Below are positions 8,912-18,538 of a DNA stretch of 64,000 nucleotides, in pieces. The notes under the pieces were generated by a model. The model was not told where the DNA came from and did no database searches. It was given only the letters and a program-made list of their open reading frames with translations. The DNA lies in the NCBI GenBank assembly GCA_902787955.1, contig CADAIJ010000006.1, positions 37,977 through 101,976 of the forward strand, written 5' to 3'. Source of the DNA: an uncultured Erysipelotrichaceae bacterium. GTDB lineage: Bacteria > Bacillota_I > Bacilli_A > RFN20 > CAG-826. A program made the position numbers and the translations under genes. Within the stretch, counting starts at the first letter, position 1, and each line of letters starts with the position of its first letter.

Positions 8912-9150
8912 CAGATATTGCTGCTATCGCCTTTGGTGCTGCTATTGCTATCTTTTCATCTGGATGTTCATCTATTGGTGAAGCTATGGTAATCACTAAA
9001 GCAATTGACGGTATGGCAAGAAATCCTGAAGCAAGTGGAAAGCTTCGTTCATCCATGATTATTGGTGCGGCCTTAGTTGAAACTTGTGGTATTTATGCCT
9101 TACTTGTCGCTATTCTTTTGATCTTTGTTCTTCCTGGATCAATTCATTAA
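8908..9150 (+). CDS. atpE: ATP synthase Fo subunit c with two ion-site carboxylates
   Basis: This is an 80-residue helical hairpin that forms the ion-driven rotor ring. The conserved loop ARNPEA (37-42) aligns it with the Ilyobacter tartaricus c subunit. On that alignment the ion-binding Glu is Glu58, followed by Thr59 (Ser66 in Ilyobacter) and Tyr63 (Tyr70). The Gln32 position is Glu25, giving a second carboxylate, as described for the Na+-driven Fusobacterium nucleatum c-ring. The glycine motif of helix 1 (GxGxGxGxG) reads S-C-S-G-A at 18, 20, 22, 24 and 26. The ion choice is an inference, but the binding-site pattern favours Na+. A Shine-Dalgarno AAAGGAG precedes the ATG. Confidence 0.95.
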   Translation: MTDIAAIAFGAAIAIFSSGCSSIGEAMVITKAIDGMARNPEASGKLRSSMIIGAALVETCGIYALLVAILLIFVLPGSIH

Positions 9151-9190
9151 TTTTCTTTTTCAAAACTTATTTCGTAAAGGAGGTTAGAAG

Positions 9191-9799
9191 ATGAAACGTA
9201 AACATTTACTTCTCATTGGTATGACTTTAACGTCACTTCTTTTAAGTGGCTGTAAAGATGCTGATGGTAATCCTATCTCTCCATTTAAGACTGAAGACTT
9301 TACTGGTCGTATTTCTTTTAATGTCTGGGATTTTTTAGCAGTCTTCCTCGCGTTTATCGTTCTTCTACTAGTAGTGTTCTATTTTGGCTATAAGCCAATT
9401 AAGAAAGCAATTCAAGCCCGTAAGGACTATGTTGAAGGTAATATTAAAACTGCGGAAGAAAGAGAAGAAAAATCTCGTGGACTTGTTGAAGAAGCTAATC
9501 AAAAATTAGCAAAGTCTAAAAAAGAAGCTTTTGAAATTGTTGAAAAAGCTAAAGTCGATGCGAATAAGGAAAAAGAACAAATTATTGAAGAAGCCAAATT
9601 AGAGGCTAAAGAAGAAAAACAAAAAGCTCGTGAAGAGATTGCTCAAGAAATTGAAGCAAATAAAGAACAAATCCGTAAAGAAATCGTTGATGTTGCTTTA
9701 ACTGCCTCAAGTGAATTACTTGGTCGTGAAGTTAATGACAAAGATAACAAACGTTTACTTGATGATTTTGTTAATGACTTAGAAAAAGGAGATAAATAG
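9191..9799 (+). CDS. atpF: ATP synthase Fo subunit b, lipoprotein form
   Basis: The b subunit is the peripheral stalk joining Fo to F1. This 202-residue copy is longer than the usual ~165. It begins with a lipoprotein signal peptide: basic start, hydrophobic core, lipobox LLSGC with Cys21 as the predicted lipidated residue. A second hydrophobic segment at 47-66 is the normal b-subunit membrane helix, followed by a long Lys/Glu-rich amphipathic helix (70-200) that dimerises. A lipoprotein b subunit is known from mycoplasmas. Shine-Dalgarno AAAGGAGG lies just before the ATG, and a 40-nt gap separates it from atpE. Confidence 0.92.
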   Translation: MKRKHLLLIGMTLTSLLLSGCKDADGNPISPFKTEDFTGRISFNVWDFLAVFLAFIVLLLVVFYFGYKPIKKAIQARKDYVEGNIKTAEEREEKSRGLVEEANQKLAKSKKEAFEIVEKAKVDANKEKEQIIEEAKLEAKEEKQKAREEIAQEIEANKEQIRKEIVDVALTASSELLGREVNDKDNKRLLDDFVNDLEKGDK

Positions 9800-9803
9800 T
9801 TAA

Positions 9804-10346
9804 GTGGATTCACTTTATTCTAGATATGCTTCTGCCTTACTAAGCATCGCTAAAGATGAAGGTAGAATTAAAGAATATAAAGACGCTTTACTTGAGGTCT
9901 TATCGTTTTTTAACGCTAATCTAGAAACAAAGAAATATTTAGAATCTTACTTAATTCCAAATGATGCGAAATACGAAATTGCGGATAAGATTAGCGAACC
10001 ATTTAAGCTTGCATATCTCGCCTCTTTTCTAAAAGTCTTAATCAAAAAGCATCGCTTCCATTCCTTTAAAGAAATCGTCTATGAATATATTAAAATCGCT
10101 AACGAAGAACTTGGAATTCTCGAAGGCTTTGTTTATAGCACGATTACATTAACTAACGAAGAAGTGAAACGCATATCTAAATCGATTTCTAAAAATATTG
10201 GTCAACAAGTTGAACTTAAACCTCTTATTGATACTCGCCTTATCGGAGGAATTAAAGTTGTGGTTCGTGACCGTGTATTTGATGGATCTATTCTTGGAAA
10301 ACTTAATTCCTTAAAAACAAATTTAACTGAAAGGAGCAAAGAATAA
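9804..10346 (+). CDS. atpH: ATP synthase F1 subunit delta
   Basis: The delta subunit (OSCP family) caps F1 and binds the b stalk. It is 180 residues long, with a helical N-terminal half opening [15 protein letters not shown], as expected, and the conserved C-terminal stretch [22 protein letters not shown] (about residues 141-162). It starts at GTG (9804), chosen because AAGGAGAT lies 10-16 bases ahead at the end of atpF. It overlaps atpA by 1 nt. The sequence is diverged, as is common for this subunit, but position and C-terminal motif make the call firm. Confidence 0.92.
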   Translation: MDSLYSRYASALLSIAKDEGRIKEYKDALLEVLSFFNANLETKKYLESYLIPNDAKYEIADKISEPFKLAYLASFLKVLIKKHRFHSFKEIVYEYIKIANEELGILEGFVYSTITLTNEEVKRISKSISKNIGQQVELKPLIDTRLIGGIKVVVRDRVFDGSILGKLNSLKTNLTERSKE

Positions 10347-11857
10347 TGAAGATTAATTCCTCGGAAATTTCTGCGCTTATTAAAAAGCAAATTGAAGGGT
10401 TTGAACATAAAGTCGAATCTGATGATGTCGGTACAGTTGTAACCATCGGTGATGGTGTTGCCTTAGTTTATGGTCTTGATAAAGCAATGCTAGGTGAACT
10501 AGTCTTATTTCCTAATGACATCTATGGCATGGTCATGAATCTTGAAGAAGAAAATGTTGGCTGTGTCCTTTTAGGAAATGATACCGAAATTAAAGAAGGC
10601 GATATGGTTAAAAGAACCCACCAAGTCGTTGAAGTACCTGTTGGAGACGAAATGCTTGGTAGAGTAGTTAATGCTTTAGGACAACCTTTAGATGGCTTAG
10701 GCGATATTAAAACAACTAAACGTCGTCCTGTAGAAAGAATTGCTCCTGGAGTCATGTATCGTAAATCGGTTGATACTCCACTTCAAACCGGAATTAAAGC
10801 AATTGATGCGATGATTCCAATTGGTAGAGGTCAAAGAGAATTAATTATTGGTGACCGTCAAACTGGTAAAACTGCGATCGCAATTGACACTATCATTAAC
10901 CAAAAAGGCAAAAATGTTATTTGTGTTTATGTTGCGATTGGTCAAAAGAATTCAACAGTTGCATCAATTGTTGATAAATTAAAAAAATCTGGTGCAATGG
11001 ATTATTCTGTTGTCGTTAGCGCAACCGCTAGTGAACTTGCTCCACTTCTTTATATCGCTCCATATTCAGGTATGGCAATTGCGGAAGAATGGTTAGAGCA
11101 AGGAAAAGATGTCCTTATCATCTTTGATGATTTATCTAAACATGCTGTTGCATATCGTACTTTATCACTATTACTTAAAAGACCAAGTGGACGTGAAGCT
11201 TACCCAGGTGATGTCTTCTATCTCCATTCCCGTTTACTTGAAAGAGCTTGTAAGTTAGATCCTAAATATGGTGGTGGTTCAATTACCGCATTACCAATTA
11301 TTGAAACCCAAGCTGGTGATATTAGTGCCTATATTCCAACCAATGTTATTTCTATTACAGATGGACAAATCTTCTTAATCACAGATTTATTCAATGCAGG
11401 TCAAAGACCTGCGGTTGATTCAGGTTTATCTGTAAGTCGTGTTGGTGGTGCCGCTCAAACTAAGGCGATGAAACAAGTTGCTTCTTCATTAAAGATTGAA
11501 CTTGCCAGTTATCGTGAACTTTTAGCGTTCTCTCAATTCGGTAGTGATCTTGATGATGATACTAAACGTGTCTTAGCTCATGGTGCAGTATTAATGGAAG
11601 TCTTAAAACAAGATCAATACGATACTTATTCTCTTGATAGAGAAATTATTGAACTCTATACTGCTAAAAACCGCTACTTAGAAAATATTGCTATTAAGGA
11701 TATTAAACCTAACCTCAATCGTTTATACGAAAATATTAAATCATCTCACCCAGAATTAATTGAAACAATTCTTCTTGAAAAGAAACTTTCTGAAGAAACT
11801 GAAAAACAATTATCTTCCTATATTGAAGATTACTTTAAAGTCATTAAGGAGTTCTAA
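10346..11857 (+). CDS. atpA: ATP synthase F1 subunit alpha
   Basis: The alpha subunit carries the non-catalytic nucleotide sites of the alpha3beta3 head. It is 503 residues long, the family standard. Walker A GDRQTGKT is at 169-176. The alpha signature [17 protein letters not shown] is in the region of residues 354-370. The N-terminal beta-barrel and C-terminal helical domain are complete. It sits in canonical order between atpH and atpG with a 6-nt gap downstream and a Shine-Dalgarno (AAAGGAGC) upstream. Confidence 0.97.
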   Translation: MKINSSEISALIKKQIEGFEHKVESDDVGTVVTIGDGVALVYGLDKAMLGELVLFPNDIYGMVMNLEEENVGCVLLGNDTEIKEGDMVKRTHQVVEVPVGDEMLGRVVNALGQPLDGLGDIKTTKRRPVERIAPGVMYRKSVDTPLQTGIKAIDAMIPIGRGQRELIIGDRQTGKTAIAIDTIINQKGKNVICVYVAIGQKNSTVASIVDKLKKSGAMDYSVVVSATASELAPLLYIAPYSGMAIAEEWLEQGKDVLIIFDDLSKHAVAYRTLSLLLKRPSGREAYPGDVFYLHSRLLERACKLDPKYGGGSITALPIIETQAGDISAYIPTNVISITDGQIFLITDLFNAGQRPAVDSGLSVSRVGGAAQTKAMKQVASSLKIELASYRELLAFSQFGSDLDDDTKRVLAHGAVLMEVLKQDQYDTYSLDREIIELYTAKNRYLENIAIKDIKPNLNRLYENIKSSHPELIETILLEKKLSEETEKQLSSYIEDYFKVIKEF

Positions 11858-11863
11858 TAATTA

Positions 11864-12721
11864 ATGTCTGCTAATTTAACAAAGACAAAGCGTAGAATTT
11901 CATCGATCAATAGCACGAAGAAAATTACAAACGCGATGGAACTAGTCGCCACTGTAAAACTAAAACGCTACAAAGATACGATGTTTGAAAATTCTAATTA
12001 TGTTAATGAAATAGTTAATCTAATTCATAAGCTTTCGTATTACAAATCTAGCGACAAATTATCTTCATTTGAACTTCCAAATAACGCGACTAAAGACCTA
12101 TATATTGTCATTAATTCCAATCTTGGATTATGTGCTTCATACAATAACGATATTTATAAATTCGTTGAGAAAAATATTGATAAAAACACTGCAGAAGTCC
12201 TTCCGATTGGGTTAAAAGGCGATCAATATTATAAAAAACAAGGGTATGTAATTGATGAATCATTTTACGATTTAAATGAGAAAATTGATTACCTTAAAGT
12301 AATTAAGTTATCCCGCTACATTGAATCATTATTCTTAAGCGCTAAATATCGTAACATCTATTTAATTTATACCCGTTATATTAACTCCATTAAATTCGTT
12401 CCAGATATGATTAAAATCTATCCACTCGAATCCGATAATGAAGTTAAGCGTGAAGATAGATTAGAATATCCACCAATCTTTGATCCTGATGTTGATACAT
12501 TATTTGATGAATTAATTCCAATCTACACTTCTTCACTTTTATATCAAAAAATCGTTGAGTCTCAAGTTAGTGAACAAGCTAGTCGTAGAACCGCGATGGA
12601 AAATGCGACTGATAACGCTGATGAGCTCATTGAAAAACTTACTCTTGAATACAATAAAGCTAGACAAGCAGCCATCACTCAAGAAATTACCGAGGTTGTT
12701 TCTTCTAGCTTAGATAAATAG
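11864..12721 (+). CDS. atpG: ATP synthase F1 subunit gamma
   Basis: Gamma is the central rotor shaft. At 285 residues it has both conserved ends: the N-terminal helix with RRISSINSTKKITNAMELVA and the C-terminal helix with RRTAMENATDNADELI. The Rossmann-like middle contains NSNLGLCASYN (GLCGSYN in most relatives, so Gly to Ala). The middle region is more diverged than in Bacillus. It lies 6 nt after atpA and 12 nt before atpD. Confidence 0.95.
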   Translation: MSANLTKTKRRISSINSTKKITNAMELVATVKLKRYKDTMFENSNYVNEIVNLIHKLSYYKSSDKLSSFELPNNATKDLYIVINSNLGLCASYNNDIYKFVEKNIDKNTAEVLPIGLKGDQYYKKQGYVIDESFYDLNEKIDYLKVIKLSRYIESLFLSAKYRNIYLIYTRYINSIKFVPDMIKIYPLESDNEVKREDRLEYPPIFDPDVDTLFDELIPIYTSSLLYQKIVESQVSEQASRRTAMENATDNADELIEKLTLEYNKARQAAITQEITEVVSSSLDK

Positions 12722-14133
<1,412 letters not shown>

Positions 14134-14134
<1 letters not shown>

Positions 14135-14529
14135 TGTTTAAGTTAAAGATTATTACTCCGAAAGGTGTCTATCTTGATAAAGAGATAGAATCTTTAACTA
14201 TAAAGTTAACTACTGGATACCGCACTATTTTAAGTGGCCACGCTCCATTAATTGGTTCAGTTGATTATGGCCCAATGCATTTAATAATTAACGGCGAAAC
14301 AAAATATTATGCCGTTATGGGTGGCGCACTTAGTATTGATGAAAGTGGTTCAGTTTCTTTAATCATTAATGGGATAAACACTAAAGAAGAAATCGATTTA
14401 GAAAGAGCTCTTCAATCTAAAGAAAGAGCAGAACATCGTCTTAAAGAAAAAGATGATAACATCGATCTTAGAAGAGCAGAATTATCACTTAAAAGAGCTA
14501 TCTCTAGAATTGATACTTATAATTCCTAA
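14134..14529 (+). CDS. atpC: ATP synthase F1 subunit epsilon
   Basis: Epsilon binds gamma and can inhibit ATP hydrolysis. At 131 residues it has the N-terminal beta-sandwich (IITPKGVYLDKEIESLTIK, then SGHAPLIGSVDYGP and YAVMGGALSI) and a C-terminal helical hairpin (ALQSKERAEHRLKE, then RRAELSLKRAISRI). It is the last gene of the operon, followed by a terminator that overlaps the end of the convergent lipoprotein gene. Confidence 0.94.
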
Positions 14530-14543
14530 AATTATCAAATTTC

Positions 14544-15368
14544 CTATAACAAGTCGGCTAAAAACGCATGTATATCGCCGGCTTGTTTTTCATGTGCCAT
14601 CACATTTACTAACTCTTGATTCTTATAATGGCCAGCCATAAAAGAAATAGGAGGAAAATCGCCAAATCCAAACTTATCATAAAATGCTTTTGCATCAGCT
14701 TCACTAAATCTATCAATATCTACTAATGCAAATACTTTATTTGTGCGATTAATTAAATTTCTTACTTCGTTTTTAAAAACTGAAACACTAAAAGAGTTTG
14801 TGCGTTTGTGAGCGTAAAACACTAGTTCGTCATTTTTTTCGATGAATTTATTAAACGTGTCCAAAGTGGAAATGTTATAAACATTTGTTTCATAAACATA
14901 TTCTTTCATCGCGTTTGTAAACATTGCGGTGGTTTCGTATCTAGTGTTCTTGACAAATTGACATGCTTTTTTTGCGCTGAAAACATAAACTTGAGGAGTA
15001 ACAATAGATCCTCCAGGGAAAAAGAAATCACTATATGCTTTTCCAAGTTTTTGTAAATCTTCAGGGCTTGTTGATATGTCAAATCGATAAATAAGTTGTT
15101 TTGTATCTTTAATGTAACTTGTAATTTTGTCTTTAAAGTCAGTGCAAGAAGCACAATTCTTATTTGTAATATAAAAAGTAAATGTTTCTTCCGCTTTTAT
15201 TAAACTATCAATTAAATAAAAGTTTGCATCAACAAAAGCAGTTTCGTAAGTTAAATTATCCTCATACATGATTTCACCATTTCGGTATGATTCAGTATCT
15301 CCTTTAAATGAACAAGAACTAAGGAGTAGAGGGATTATAGATAATAAAGTAAAAACCTTTGTTTTCAT
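14544..15368 (-). CDS. Thioredoxin-like lipoprotein
   Basis: This is a 274-residue exported protein. The N-terminus is a lipoprotein signal (LLLSSC, Cys19 lipidated). Residues about 60-155 look like a thioredoxin fold: FTFYITNKNCASC places a CxxC pair at 72-75, and the later TPQVYVF has a proline where the cis-Pro loop of thioredoxins lies. A second thioredoxin-like half may follow (ELVFYAHKRT, then FALVDIDRF). The likely role is thiol-disulfide chemistry or resistance on the outer face of the membrane; the substrate is unknown. It is a single gene, convergent with atpC. A TATATT box lies 8 nt before its ATG (15377-15382), so its leader is probably very short. Confidence 0.7.
   Translation of the reverse strand: MKTKVFTLLSIIPLLLSSCSFKGDTESYRNGEIMYEDNLTYETAFVDANFYLIDSLIKAEETFTFYITNKNCASCTDFKDKITSYIKDTKQLIYRFDISTSPEDLQKLGKAYSDFFFPGGSIVTPQVYVFSAKKACQFVKNTRYETTAMFTNAMKEYVYETNVYNISTLDTFNKFIEKNDELVFYAHKRTNSFSVSVFKNEVRNLINRTNKVFALVDIDRFSEADAKAFYDKFGFGDFPPISFMAGHYKNQELVNVMAHEKQAGDIHAFLADLL
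14549..14590 (+). terminator. Intrinsic terminator of the ATP synthase operon
   Basis: ACAAGTCGGC (14549-14558) pairs with GCCGGCTTGT (14577-14586) over 10 bp with one G-U; the loop is 18 nt and TTTTT follows. It lies inside the 3' end of the convergent minus-strand gene. Confidence 0.75.
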
Positions 15369-15423
15369 AATTCTTTAATATAATAACAAATATTTATCAT
15401 TATTAAATAAATAAGTATTCTTG

Positions 15424-15444
15424 TATAATAAACTAGTTAGGAGA
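15424..15444 (+). promoter_or_regulatory. ppa -10 box and Shine-Dalgarno
   Basis: TATAAT at 15424-15429 and AGGAGA at 15439-15444 precede the ppa ATG at 15452. No good -35 is visible. Confidence 0.55.
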
Positions 15445-15451
15445 AAAACAT

Positions 15452-15985
15452 ATGAACATTTGGCATAGAGCAGATCCAAGAAGAATTACCCCTGAGAGCT
15501 TTTTAGCATGTATTGAAATCTCTAAAGGCAGTAAAAACAAATACGAATTAGAAAAATATTCCGGTGGTCTTATTTTAGACCGTATTTTATATACCGCGAC
15601 CCATTATCCACAAAACTACGGATTTATTCCTAGAACATACGCTGGCGATGGAGACCCACTTGATGTCTTAGTCATCTGTTCTGAACCAATCGTTCCACTC
15701 GCATTAGTGGATTGTTATCCAATTGGTATGCTTGAAATGACTGACCAAGGTCAAGTTGATACCAAAATCATTGCAATCGCTAAAAACGATCCTGTTTTCA
15801 ATTCCTTTGTCGATATTAAACAAGTACCAGACCATATTCTTCAAGAAATTAGACACTTCTTTATTGTATATAAAGAACTTGAAGGAAAACAAACATACGT
15901 TGAAAAATTCCATGGTAAGGAAATGGCCATTAAAGTTATCGCCGCATGCATTAAGAAATATGGCGAAGTATTTCCAGATAAATAA
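15452..15985 (+). CDS. ppa: Inorganic pyrophosphatase (family I)
   Basis: This hydrolyses pyrophosphate to phosphate in the cytoplasm. At 177 residues it matches soluble family I enzymes. The Mg2+-binding signature DGDPLDVLV is at 66-74, preceded by YPQNYGFIP (52-60) and DRILYT. The Lys-containing substrate motif near the C-terminus (KFHGKEMA) is also present. The start is fixed by AGGAGA 8 bases upstream. It overlaps the next gene by 1 nt. With a PPi-dependent PFK also encoded nearby (6288-7496), PPi is both a possible glycolytic donor and a substrate for this enzyme. Confidence 0.95.
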   Translation: MNIWHRADPRRITPESFLACIEISKGSKNKYELEKYSGGLILDRILYTATHYPQNYGFIPRTYAGDGDPLDVLVICSEPIVPLALVDCYPIGMLEMTDQGQVDTKIIAIAKNDPVFNSFVDIKQVPDHILQEIRHFFIVYKELEGKQTYVEKFHGKEMAIKVIAACIKKYGEVFPDK

Positions 15986-16614
15986 TGGAAAGATATAAAT
16001 TATATTTATTTGATTTTGATGGAACTTTAGCTGATTCTTTTGAAGCTTTAGCTATGGTTTTTAGACGCTCATTTGAAGCAGTAGGAATCAAAATTAAAGA
16101 TGAAGATGTTAGTTGGTTATCTCGTGTTCCTTTAGATGAAAGTTACGCTAAACTTGGCGCTCCAGAAGATAAAGCCGACTTATTTATTGAAAAGATTAAG
16201 TATTATCTTCACTCCGAAGAATCGGTTAAATTAACTAAATTCTTTCCAGACGCTTTAGACTTTTTTGAAAGAGCTACAAAAGAAGGGATTAAGATGGGCG
16301 TTGTCACTTCAAATGAAAAGCGTCATGTATATGATGTTTTAGAAAACGCTGGACTTCCTATAGATATTTTCGATGTTATAGTAGGTTCAGATGAGTGTTT
16401 AGAATTTAAACCAAAACCAGATTCAGTCCTTATGGCGTTAGATAAACTAGACTATAAAGGATCACTTGATGATGTAGTCTACGTTGGGGATAGTCATAAT
16501 GATTATCAATGCGCGATTAACGCTAAAGTAAACCCAATTCTTATTGTTAGAGATGGACGAGACACAACCGGATTTAATACTATTTATAAATTAACTGAAT
16601 TATTAGATTTTTAA
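15985..16614 (+). CDS. HAD-superfamily phosphatase (phosphoglycolate phosphatase-like)
   Basis: This 209-residue HAD hydrolase has motif I LFDFDGTLADS (Asp nucleophile Asp9 and acid Asp11), motif II VVTSNEK near 108, motif III Lys in FKPKPDSV near 142-149, and motif IV YVGDSHNDY near 165. A helical cap between motifs I and II places it in subclass I, like Gph/PpaX. PpaX hydrolyses PPi from HPr-Ser-P breakdown in Bacillus; whether this is PpaX cannot be told from sequence alone. It overlaps ppa by 1 nt and trmL follows after 2 nt, so the three are one operon. Confidence 0.8.
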   Translation: MERYKLYLFDFDGTLADSFEALAMVFRRSFEAVGIKIKDEDVSWLSRVPLDESYAKLGAPEDKADLFIEKIKYYLHSEESVKLTKFFPDALDFFERATKEGIKMGVVTSNEKRHVYDVLENAGLPIDIFDVIVGSDECLEFKPKPDSVLMALDKLDYKGSLDDVVYVGDSHNDYQCAINAKVNPILIVRDGRDTTGFNTIYKLTELLDF

Positions 16615-16616
16615 TT

Positions 16617-17117
16617 ATGTTACACATTATTCTTTATCAACCTGAAATTCCACAAAATACCGGTAATATTTTAAGAACCGCGATGGCAACAAATTCTATG
16701 GTTCATATTATTGGACCATTAACTTTTTCTTTAGATGATAAATCTTTAAAAAGAGCAGGAATGGATTATATTAAAGATGCTAATTTTGTAATTTATAAAG
16801 ATTATGAAGAATTTCATAAGAAATTCAAAGATACAAAAATCTACTATATTACAAAATATGGTTCACATGTTTATTCCACGATTGATTTCTCTGATCCTAT
16901 CGAAGACGTTTATGTAATGTTTGGAAGAGAATCGACTGGAATTGATAAAAAGATTCTAAGTGAACATAAAGACTATACACTTCGTATTCCAATGTTATCT
17001 ACTGCCCGTAGTTTAAATTTATCTAACTCAGTTGCAATAGTGGCCTACGAAATATTAAGGCAAAAGAAATTTGTGGGTTTAGCCACTCACGATATGATTA
17101 AAAAATATGAAATCTAG
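16617..17117 (+). CDS. trmL: tRNA (cytidine/uridine-34-2'-O-)-methyltransferase
   Basis: This SPOUT-class methyltransferase modifies the wobble base of tRNA-Leu. At 166 residues it matches the TrmL length. Signatures are LYQPEIPQNTGNILRTA (6-22), MFGRESTGI near 99-107 and the knot motif MLSTARSLNLSNSVAIVAYE near 122-141. It is the last gene of the ppa operon. Its TAG stop shares the palindromic CTAG (17114-17117) with the stop of the convergent rqcH gene. Confidence 0.92.
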   Translation: MLHIILYQPEIPQNTGNILRTAMATNSMVHIIGPLTFSLDDKSLKRAGMDYIKDANFVIYKDYEEFHKKFKDTKIYYITKYGSHVYSTIDFSDPIEDVYVMFGRESTGIDKKILSEHKDYTLRIPMLSTARSLNLSNSVAIVAYEILRQKKFVGLATHDMIKKYEI

Positions 17118-18475
17118 TCGTCACATCTGACGGCTTTTTCATATAGTTCGTAACTTCTATCTTCAATATTATTAATTTTGATAACAGTGTAATTCTTTAA
17201 AATTGCCTCGCCAGTTGTGCGACCTTTTCTAACATTCTTTTTAATAGCAACAGTTACATTTCCAACTTGGCTTTTCGAAGCAATTAAGGCGATTTGTGCA
17301 GCGAAATCTATCTCTTTTGAGCTAGGTTTTCTTTTAGCGATTATGACGTGACCACCTGGTTTATCTTTAACATGAAGCCATACATATTCTCTATCGAATT
17401 TCTTATTAAATGAAAGGTAATCATTTTGTTGAGCGTTCTTTCCGAAATAATAAAAGACACCATCTTTATTAATTTTATAAGGCATATTAAATGCGCTAAC
17501 TTGTGTTGGGTGAGATGATTTCATAAGACCACTTTCGAAAACGATTTTATCTTTTTCTTTTTCACTACTAGCATTTTCAAAATTCTCTAAAAGAGATTTG
17601 TAGTAATTTAATTCAATTTGGTAACGTTCTTCGTTCTCTTTTGCAATTTCAACAGTTCGTTTCCCCTTTTTATAAAGATTAATGAATGAATCGATATTTT
17701 CTTTGATTGTTAAGGACTTATCTAAAACAATAGTTTGTCCTTCATATTCGACATAGTCTTTATGACTTTTAAGATCTAAATTTAGGGAATATAGAATATT
17801 AACTGTGTCCATTAATTGAAGATTAGCTTTCCCTTTTTCTAAATCAGCATCAATTAATTTCTTTTTTCTTAAGATTCTTTCATATCGGCGATTAGCTAAA
17901 GTATAGAAGTAAGAATATTTTTGTTTAATCCTTCTATCTTTTTCATCTTTATATAGTTTTTCTAATGTTTCTTCACTATATATTTCACCTTTAGTTTGGA
18001 ATTCTTTAGAAGTAACGAAATTATTCAAAAAACATATAGGAAGTCCATTATCTTTAGTTAAATTAAACGCAGTTACAACGTTATCTTTCTCATCTAAAAC
18101 ATAAAGATTTGGTCTTAAAGGGAATATCTCGATATATATCTTTTTCGAGTTATTGTTATCCAAATCAAATGATTCGATTAATAAAGTAAAATCATTATTG
18201 AGATTTTCGATTTTCTTTATTTCATTTTTGCCTAAATACTTTCTTAATCTTTTAAGCGAATCATTATCGAATGAATCTAGTTTTGGAAGGTTTGGAAGCA
18301 ATCCTACGAAAGGATTTTGATGATTTAAAGAAACGATTAAAGAACTATGTGTATCTCTAATTGGGAATACAATAGTTTCATTATTTAAAAGAAATGGCAC
18401 TAAAAGAACCTTACCAACCAGTTCGTTTTTAAGGTCTTTTATATATTGTTCATAGCTCTTAAATTCGAATCGCAT
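17114..18475 (-). CDS. rqcH: NFACT-family ribosome quality control protein, shortened RqcH homologue
   Basis: RqcH binds stalled 50S subunits and directs C-terminal alanine tailing of nascent chains. This copy is 453 residues against about 570 in Bacillus. I see the NFACT-N domain (1-160), charged coiled-coil arms (about 190-320, with LDKSLTIKENIDSFINLYKKGKR) and a C-terminal NFACT-R (DUF814) domain (about 330-453, YVWLHVKDKPGGHVII). The HhH region between NFACT-N and the coiled coil appears missing. The Asp-Arg pair (D97-R98 in B. subtilis) reads Asp95-Phe96. I start at the ATG at 18473-18475, immediately downstream of a promoter; an in-frame TTG at 18502 would lie inside the promoter and has no Shine-Dalgarno. 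Activity is uncertain. Confidence 0.85.
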   Translation of the reverse strand: MRFEFKSYEQYIKDLKNELVGKVLLVPFLLNNETIVFPIRDTHSSLIVSLNHQNPFVGLLPNLPKLDSFDNDSLKRLRKYLGKNEIKKIENLNNDFTLLIESFDLDNNNSKKIYIEIFPLRPNLYVLDEKDNVVTAFNLTKDNGLPICFLNNFVTSKEFQTKGEIYSEETLEKLYKDEKDRRIKQKYSYFYTLANRRYERILRKKKLIDADLEKGKANLQLMDTVNILYSLNLDLKSHKDYVEYEGQTIVLDKSLTIKENIDSFINLYKKGKRTVEIAKENEERYQIELNYYKSLLENFENASSEKEKDKIVFESGLMKSSHPTQVSAFNMPYKINKDGVFYYFGKNAQQNDYLSFNKKFDREYVWLHVKDKPGGHVIIAKRKPSSKEIDFAAQIALIASKSQVGNVTVAIKKNVRKGRTTGEAILKNYTVIKINNIEDRSYELYEKAVRCDD

Positions 18476-18481
18476 ATTTAA

Positions 18482-18532
18482 ATTATAAAAGTTGTTATTC
18501 AAATTGATAATTAAAATGTCTTTTATTATAAT
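18482..18532. promoter_or_regulatory. Divergent, apparently leaderless promoters of rqcH and gmk with overlapping -35 boxes
   Basis: Plus strand: TTGATA (18504-18509), 17-bp spacer, TATAAT (18527-18532), then 6 nt to the gmk ATG. Minus strand: TTATCA (18505-18510), 17-bp spacer, TATAAT (18482-18487), then 6 nt to the rqcH ATG. The -35 hexamers overlap. Transcription normally begins about 7 nt after the -10, which is the A of each ATG. Confidence 0.75.
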
Positions 18533-18538
18533 AAACGC

